In this document: piece by piece, positions 57,781 to 64,000 of the stretch | Layout: each line of letters begins with the position of its first letter | How positions within the stretch are numbered: position 1 is the first letter of the stretch | DNA from: Tubiluchus corallicola | Lineage: Eukaryota; Priapulida; Priapulimorpha; Priapulimorphida; Tubiluchidae | Length of the DNA stretch: 64,000 nucleotides | Direction: 5' to 3' | NCBI GenBank assembly: GCA_030141605.1 | Contig: JAQGDQ010000167.1 | Span: forward strand, 1 to 64,000 | Position numbers and translations under genes: made by a program | The notes under the pieces: generated by a model | Databases searched by the model: none | What the model was told of the DNA's origin: nothing | The model's input: only the letters and a program-made list of their open reading frames with translations

Positions 57781-58255
57781 TTAATATACAGTAGTACCAC
57801 TGTTTTCGACTACAATTCGTTCCTAAAGAGTGTTTGAAAACCGATTTGGTTGAGTACTGATTTCCATAAGAAATAATGTAAAAGTGTGGAACAAATAATC
57901 TGTTCTCAAGCACCAAATGAACTGTAAAGTATTACTAAAACGAAATAAAATAATGCAAAAATGTTTATTCAAACAGTCAATATGATATAATTAATAAGAA
58001 AAACTTAATAGAATTACTCACAAAGAAAAACATAATTATTCATGCACGAAAAAACCCATAAAAAAGAAGTGGAGAAAGCACTTAGCGATGTTAGGCGATT
58101 CAAATGTTATGCGTGACTACTCTCGGGCGTGGTCGGTTACACTCGGCTCTACTCGGTTCGCCGTGCATGCATTTTCAGACAATTTCAGCTCGAATTTTCT
58201 GGTCGAAAACCGTTTTGTACGAGTACGGGGACGTTTGACAACGGAGGTATGATTA
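57781..58255. repeat. MITE-like repeat (right arm)
   Basis: Counterpart of 25315-25789. Confidence 0.55.
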
Positions 58256-58728
58256 TTATAATCCTAAAATGTTGGATAACCACAGCCAAACTGTTAACCT
58301 GAGCTTATTTTTAGCTGACACACCATTGATACAATATGACAAATTACAAAACCCTGCAAACTAAAATGATTTTATCTTTATTTGCTATAGTGCAGCTAAA
58401 CATTTTTCTATTTAGAAAGAAGAAAGGAAACAACTTGAAATGCTGCTCTGTCAATTATTAACAATTTCATAACTGAACCGCTTAAGTGAAGTAATGCACT
58501 TTACAAATACTGTTGCCATGGTAAACAATACATTAATAAAAGATGAATACTAGAGTCAGACATTGTCAGATGAGTAAGATAAATTTTAAACTGATAAGAA
58601 TATCGATCAGTATTTAATTGGACTTCGATACCCTTAAAAAAAAAATAATAATAATAATAACAACAACAATACCCTTAAATTTACTAATAATAAGCAATAT
58701 ATTGCACATTTAGATAAATAATACATAC

Positions 58729-58836
58729 CATGTTTCAGTTCGTTGCCCCTTGTGTAGTGAAATTCATATGTTAATGGAACGTCTTCATCAATATAATTCT
58801 CACAGTCAACAGAAAATTCGGTAACCACAGCAATGC
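58729..58836 (-). CDS. REJ module exon 6, minus copy
   Basis: Inverted counterpart of 24734-24841 with the conserved REJ signature. Confidence 0.93.
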
Positions 58837-59050
58837 CTTAATAGATGTAGAAAAAAGAGCTTTTATTAGCAGAAATATGCACGATGGTCAAAACTCAAGA
58901 TTGTAAGCTGCCAATTGTTCCAAATAAACAGAAGAGGTGCAAAAACTTCTTAGATATTCAAATTTTAGTATATCTTTCAAGAAGATGCAGAATTTAAAAC
59001 TGCACAGGACATGTCATGGCTAATGTTGAGCATATGTGATAAAGACTTAC

Positions 59051-59146
59051 CTTTAACCGGCATAACAGTACAATTTGCCGGCACAGGCCGCTCATTAACA
59101 TAAAGCTCGTGTGTAGCCATTCCAAAACCACCACTTTTCAGATGAC
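59051..59146 (-). CDS. REJ module exon 5, minus copy
   Basis: Inverted counterpart of 24424-24519; splice sites conserved. Confidence 0.9.
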
Positions 59147-59259
59147 CTAAACAAAACAGCATTAATGACATGACAATGTATCTGATATTAGTATAAATAA
59201 GTAGTACCAGTAGTAGTAAAATGCCATAGTGAGTATACAATAAATTACATACATTATAA

Positions 59260-59662
59260 GCAGGCACAGACTAATGAAATTATGGAGCCCCCTGTGACGG
59301 AGTCACCCTCTAACTCTTGACACTTAAATGTTTTTCATACATGATATATTTTCGCGACATTTACGTAGCTTGAAGTGAACTAGCAAATTCTTTAAATAAA
59401 CTAGAATTACTATCTTTTGTTTGTCAATAAAAATATTGTTTAAGAAAAACTACTATTTTACTATTTGTTGCAAAACAAATTAACACGTATTTCAACACAA
59501 CTATAGTAAAAAAACAGACTTTTCACCAAAGCTTGAGGGTCCCAAGTTTCCAGCATTGTAGCCTATACTAGTGTATAGGATAATCCAGCCCTCTTGAGGG
59601 CCCCAAGCCTGAACGGCCCTGTGCCACAGTCTATACTAGTCTATAGAATAATCCTGCCCTGA
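59260..59662. repeat. Degenerate MITE-like repeat (right arm)
   Basis: Counterpart of 23908-24310. Confidence 0.4.
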
Positions 59663-60381
59663 TTATGCTGCAGAACATTTTACAAATTAGTTCAAATATC
59701 AGCTCAGGCAACTGTACACTTCAGTGGTAAAGAATTTACTTTAGTTGCTTTTAAATCTCTAAACTACTGTTCTCGCGATATCAGGTTTGCATAAACTAGA
59801 ATATACTTTAATGCCTTCGTCACGAACAGCAGGTGCAATAACAGTTCACTGGTGACTTAATTTTACTCTCCACACATGTACTTAGGCTAGCAAGTCAGGT
59901 TTCAGCCCGACACATGACAATGTTTATGAAAATTTTGAAAGAAATAAGCAGAAAAACTACTGACATTGATATCATCACATACATGGATCACATAAAACAG
60001 AAAACAGAAACATGAACAAACTGGCAAATCATCCTATACAAGTGTCTGGCCCATTCTTACCAATCTTACAGTCAGTGTTTGGAACAACTACCTTTTTCTC
60101 ACCTACCTTTAATTTATTTTCCTCAGCTTCTACAGATATCTACAGTATCTACATCTACTTTCGAAATATCTACCTTAATCTACTTAAATAAATAAAAACA
60201 AACAGGTAATAAATTGTTAATAAACTCTGTTAGCTCCTTTATCTTCCAATGTTTCCTTCATCTTTGTCTCAGATATTATTATGGAAAATCGTTCATTCTG
60301 TTCATGTTTTGAAAAACAGTCATTCTTGCATTTTGCTCATGCATCGTGTAACATGTACAAAACACTGCTTACAGTTATTAC

Positions 60382-60611
60382 CTTTCGCTTCAACTGTGTA
60401 ATTTTCTCCTTCTTCAAATGCATTTTTCTTTATCAGGAAGATATCAGTCTCTGAACAAAACGATGACATCGAAGCAATGTCAAATAAGTGGTCATTACTA
60501 GTCTTGACCGACCAAACATAATGCAGAGAGGTTTCTCCACAGCTTGTACATTCGGCCTGCAGAACAAGATTTTCCTCATGGTTGGCTTTTGCTTCACAGT
60601 TCTTTAAGCAC
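60382..60611 (-). CDS. REJ module exon 4, minus copy
   Basis: Inverted counterpart of 22959-23188; C-x3-C, C-x2-C and Y-x-W conserved. Confidence 0.92.
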
Positions 60612-60762
60612 CTAAATGAAACGTGAAATTTTGTATTGTTTGCATGACCAAATTGTTTTCAACTTAATTTTTGCACTGAAAGTTGTTCAAAAAGTCAACC
60701 TCTGCTGGGGTTTGAACTTAGGCCTCTGCTTAGCCAGAATACATTAACTAACTTTTGCAATA

Positions 60763-61137
60763 AGCCTTTTCACAGTTTCGTTGTGCATAAGTGCAGTTGC
60801 TGTAGGTCAAAGGTTAAGTGTACAACAGCAAAGCATCTTAACTGCAACCGTCACATGACATGTGGGTAAAGCGAAGCCGTCTACTGCATCAGTTCAGTAA
60901 CTTCAATTGTTTTATGTGGACATTACTTAATTATGTATTAATCTGTGTATAGAGTGATTTACTAGCAGGATCTTGCTTGTGAGCAAAAAAAAATTGAACT
61001 AGCTAAGGTTCTACCTAGCTGAAAAAAATTTTACTAACACAAAAGGCGATGCAAAGTGTACAAAAATATATTGCGTGGTTCACTTAACTTTTGACGTTTT
61101 CACGATCGTCATCAATCACTGAAACTGTGAAAAGGCT
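60763..61137. mobile_element. MITE family A, full-length copy (right arm)
   Basis: Counterpart of 22433-22807 with both terminal repeats; several substitutions, for example tgcataagtgcagttgc against the left-arm version. Confidence 0.85.
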
Positions 61138-61588
61138 AATTGAATCACTTGTAAATTTTTATTAATACAAGCACGCATATATAAGTACAAGCTTGAAGGC
61201 ATTTCAGAATGCATACATATATTGTACATAGTAGAAATACTACAAACTGGCTGATATGGTCGCACTAATGAATAGATAAAGGAATAAATTTTATACTCCA
61301 TCAGTGACTTTTGTTATGAAGAAACTCTAAAATTTGTTGAATTAAACTAATACTCGATTATCAGAAACATAGCAGTTTGTCAGAGCCCATATCATCCAAA
61401 ATTCTGGCAGCTGTTTTACTATCTCCTTTCCCTTATTCTAAACAAACTGAAATATTCAAAAATGTCCTGAGTATTCTACCAATACTACTATTGTATCCAA
61501 TTAAATTAGAATCCATATTTTTTGCGAAAAATTAATTAAATAACAAACATGCTGAAACAGAAAAATGACCAGTTTATTTGAATGTTAC

Positions 61589-61736
61589 CTTATTTTAATA
61601 ACAGGTCTGTCTCCAAGGTAAGTATTTATAATTTGTTTTGTAGACTGGACAGTCCGGTTTGCCTTTCCAAAAAAGAGAACAAAAGTCAAAGTTGAAAACA
61701 ACGTTAAACTCTTCTCAGGAATTGTGAAAGACGCCT
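61589..61736 (-). CDS. REJ module exon 3, minus copy
   Basis: Inverted counterpart of 21834-21981; splice sites conserved. Confidence 0.9.
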
Positions 61737-62156
61737 CTGAAACAAACATAAGAAGTTGGGCTCAGTGAACTGTGTTAAAGTTTTCACATAGAAAACCAGA
61801 TTTGAAACCCAGATGTCTGTTTAGTAAATCCATTTGCTTGCGTTTTTCTTATAAAACATAATCAGAAATTTACAAATTATTTGAGGAAAGGAAACTTAGC
61901 TATGTAAAACTTTACAAATTTTTCAAACATAAATAAATAGGAAATTATTGGAATTCAGCCTGGGTTTGATCTGCAAACTTTTAGTTCTATAACCCAACAT
62001 TCTCACCAATAATATAGAGAATTTAGTTAAGTCTAAATAAAGTTTTACTGTTTGGGTGGCTCAGCAAGAACAAGCACTGCTTTTGTGTTTTTGTTTTTGG
62101 TAAACCTACAAACCAATTAACATTTTCAGAAAATGTTTGTTCAGTAGGCAAACCTT

Positions 62157-62327
62157 TAAAGCAAAAGTCAAGTCTCTCGGGAAGTTGAGCTTATTCTAAT
62201 ATTTGAGAAAAATGTTGAAAAGTTTCAGCAATTAAACTATGATAAGCGCTTCGTGTAATTAATAATTTCAATTTAAAATCGCGATCATTTCACGCTTGGG
62301 CGCACTCATTTTGGTAAAAAATGGCAT
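62157..62327 (-). repeat. Dispersed repeat family B, fragment (right arm)
   Basis: Counterpart of 21250-21420, with small differences (ctctcgggaag for tcccttgac). Confidence 0.6.
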
Positions 62328-62979
62328 AATCTGGTTAATGCGCAATATAAACAGTAATTCTGCCAAGTGCTTAAGCAATCATTTTTTGACTTATAGAGCA
62401 AACTCTGTAAACTAAGCAACCCACCCGGTATATATTGCATGCTCGCAGGTTTACATGTGTATCTGAAAGTTGTATCTCAATGCATACCTTCATCACAGTT
62501 TGCCTTCACAGCATTCATGCTGGATAGCAGTCACCAGCTTACGTCGTTTTTTCAAATATGCTGGCAGCCACGATCATTTGGCGGGAGATAAAAAATGTTT
62601 AAATCTCTTTTACATTTTTAAGCAAGGCATTCTATGCACATATATTGTGCGTACATCTCAATATTTTAAATTGTATATTAAGAGGCAATAAATGTTGTTC
62701 GAGAGTTGGTTCTTCCTTAAGTTAGGATTAGTGCTGCTGCATTACCATCTTTCATTACAAAATTTCCTTTACATACAATGAATAAGTTACATATGATCTA
62801 AAGACAAAACTGTTAAACTGATATCCAAAAAACTGATCAATTCAAGACCAATCTTGGTACTAATCTTTCCTTGAACTAAGAATTGTCCAGGGCTTGACAA
62901 TTAACAGTCTATACTGTTATCTTACTCTTACCCTTTTACTTTATCATTCTTTCTCCTTCGGAAGATTAATTTCACATAC

Positions 62980-63080
62980 CTGTAAAGGGCAGCTGAACAG
63001 TATAGTTACTATAACATGCCAAAGCAGTGGAACTAGCTTCAGGCATGGCCCCTGTTCCCTTGTAACAGTACCACGTATAC
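62980..63080 (-). CDS. REJ module exon 2, minus copy
   Basis: Inverted counterpart of 20497-20597, the most upstream exon of this copy in the window. REJ exon 1 would be past base 64000. Confidence 0.88.
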
Positions 63081-63544
63081 CTAAAAAACGAAAAACCCAA
63101 AAACATCTAATGATTTACGCAATTTTCAAACTAAGAGAAAAAGAATACAGCTAATATCGTACCAACAATCAGCTGTGTGTTTTGAATGCCAAATAAACTT
63201 TTATAGCATACACTCAAAAAAGAAATACATTAAATGATATAATAATTTTTCAAAAGATAACGGTGAAGCAGATTGCATTTATAAACTGCAGTATCCTACT
63301 TATTAGTCAGAATTTATGTATAAGTCTAAAAACGGGGTGCAGTTGAAAAGGAGTGATTTGGAGACAAAAATGCTGTTTAAAGCCTTTGTGCTCCTTTACA
63401 TCCAATGCAGCTTCGGCTTGATAAATTTTTACAATTTTATAACTCGTCTAAAATGCATATAACCTGTTACAATTTTTATAACAATAGGCATGGTATTTTT
63501 AGTTTAAACATTGAAGGTCTACAATTAATGAACATCTCAGTTTA

Positions 63545-64000
63545 TTTACACAATCCTCGACATTGTTGAAGAACATATCTTATTAAGTAATCCTGGACAT
63601 TGTTGAAGAACATATCTTATTAGACAATCCTGGACATTGTTGAAGAACATATCTTATTAGACAATCCTGGACATTGTAGAAGAACATATCTTATTAGACA
63701 ATCCTGGACATTGTTGAAGAACATATCTTATTACACAATCCTGGACATTGTTGAAGAACATATCTTATTAGACAATCCTGGACATTGTAGAAGAACATAT
63801 CTTATTAGACAATCCTGGACATTGTTGAAGAACATATCTTATTAGACAATCCTGGACATTGTTGAAGAACATATCTTATTAGACAATCCTGGACATTGTA
63901 GAAGAACATATCTTATTAGACAATCCTGGACATTGTAGAAGAACATATCTTATTAGACAATCCTGGACATTGCTGAAGAACACATCTTAGTAGACTTTCT
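63545..64000 (-). repeat. 37-bp minisatellite (right arm, cut by window end)
   Basis: About 12 copies, reverse complement of the 3' part of 18670-20031. Base 64000 pairs with 19577. Confidence 0.97.

Larger units (their letters stand above)
40639..63080 (-). other. EGF-PKD-REJ-GAIN receptor gene, minus-strand copy (partial)
   Basis: The inverted copy of the same gene. Fifteen exons matching 20497-39605 are present, each with splice sites intact, and it continues into one extra exon (40639-41584) lying in the spacer. Upstream exons, from the REJ start back through the EGF array, would lie beyond 64000. Downstream exons would have to follow 40639, but there the sequence runs into the minisatellite and then the antisense of the plus-strand copy. 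Coding differences from the other copy are few; one is a D-to-N change in the exon at 48782-48926. The copy looks functional as far as it goes and fits either a second allele or a recent duplicate. Confidence 0.85.
43375..64000 (-). repeat. Giant inverted repeat, right arm
   Basis: Reverse complement of 19577-40233 with scattered substitutions, a 36-bp difference in a CAT/ATG microsatellite, a 14-bp tandem duplication near 50090 and a few other indels. It continues past the window end. Divergence is patchy: long stretches around 53-57 kb are almost identical, while 46.5-46.6 kb and 48-51 kb carry more changes. Confidence 0.97.

Overview
The window is animal (metazoan) nuclear DNA: AT-rich, intron-rich, with GT-AG introns of a few hundred bases to about 2.7 kb, short exons, microsatellites, minisatellites, MITE-like repeats, a hAT-type element and a LINE fragment. 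No bacterial or viral gene is visible. The protein family (EGF plus PKD/REJ plus GAIN/GPS, the polycystin-1/receptor-for-egg-jelly type) and the repeats suit an aquatic invertebrate. A deuterostome such as a tunicate or echinoderm is only a guess.

Layout. (1) 1-7722 (+): tandem array of 29 EGF-like exon units of about 270 bp; each exon is 135 nt with phase 1-1 introns. Fourteen are intact, twelve have lost the acceptor AG (seven of these also carry a stop), and three keep the acceptor but have a stop. (2) 8489-15427 (+): four more diverged single-exon EGF domains. (3) 16358-17061 (+): one long exon with a PKD-like beta-sandwich region. (4) 17866-36455 (+): REJ module spread over about 13 exons, every junction phase-consistent. 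(5) 37792-39605 (+): three exons of the GAIN-like region leading towards a GPS. (6) 40234-43374: spacer holding, on the minus strand, a very cysteine-rich GPS-like exon. (7) 43375-64000: a near-identical inverted copy of 19577-40233, carrying the same exons on the minus strand and running off the window end.

The window is therefore dominated by a giant inverted repeat (arms at least 20.6 kb, spacer 3.14 kb). The minus-strand copy reads correctly through its arm into the Cys-rich exon of the spacer. The plus-strand copy is cut off at 40233, inside the intron before that exon. The arms differ by SNPs, indels and microsatellite length, as two haplotypes would. The two main readings are a real inverted duplication and an assembly joint of two alleles head to tail in opposite orientation.

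As a protein, the gene would encode a large extracellular receptor: a calcium-binding-type EGF stalk, a PKD-like domain, a REJ module, and a GAIN/GPS-like region with an unusual expansion of 33 cysteines. The expected downstream PLAT and transmembrane exons are not in the window for either copy. The start codon and signal peptide lie upstream of base 1.
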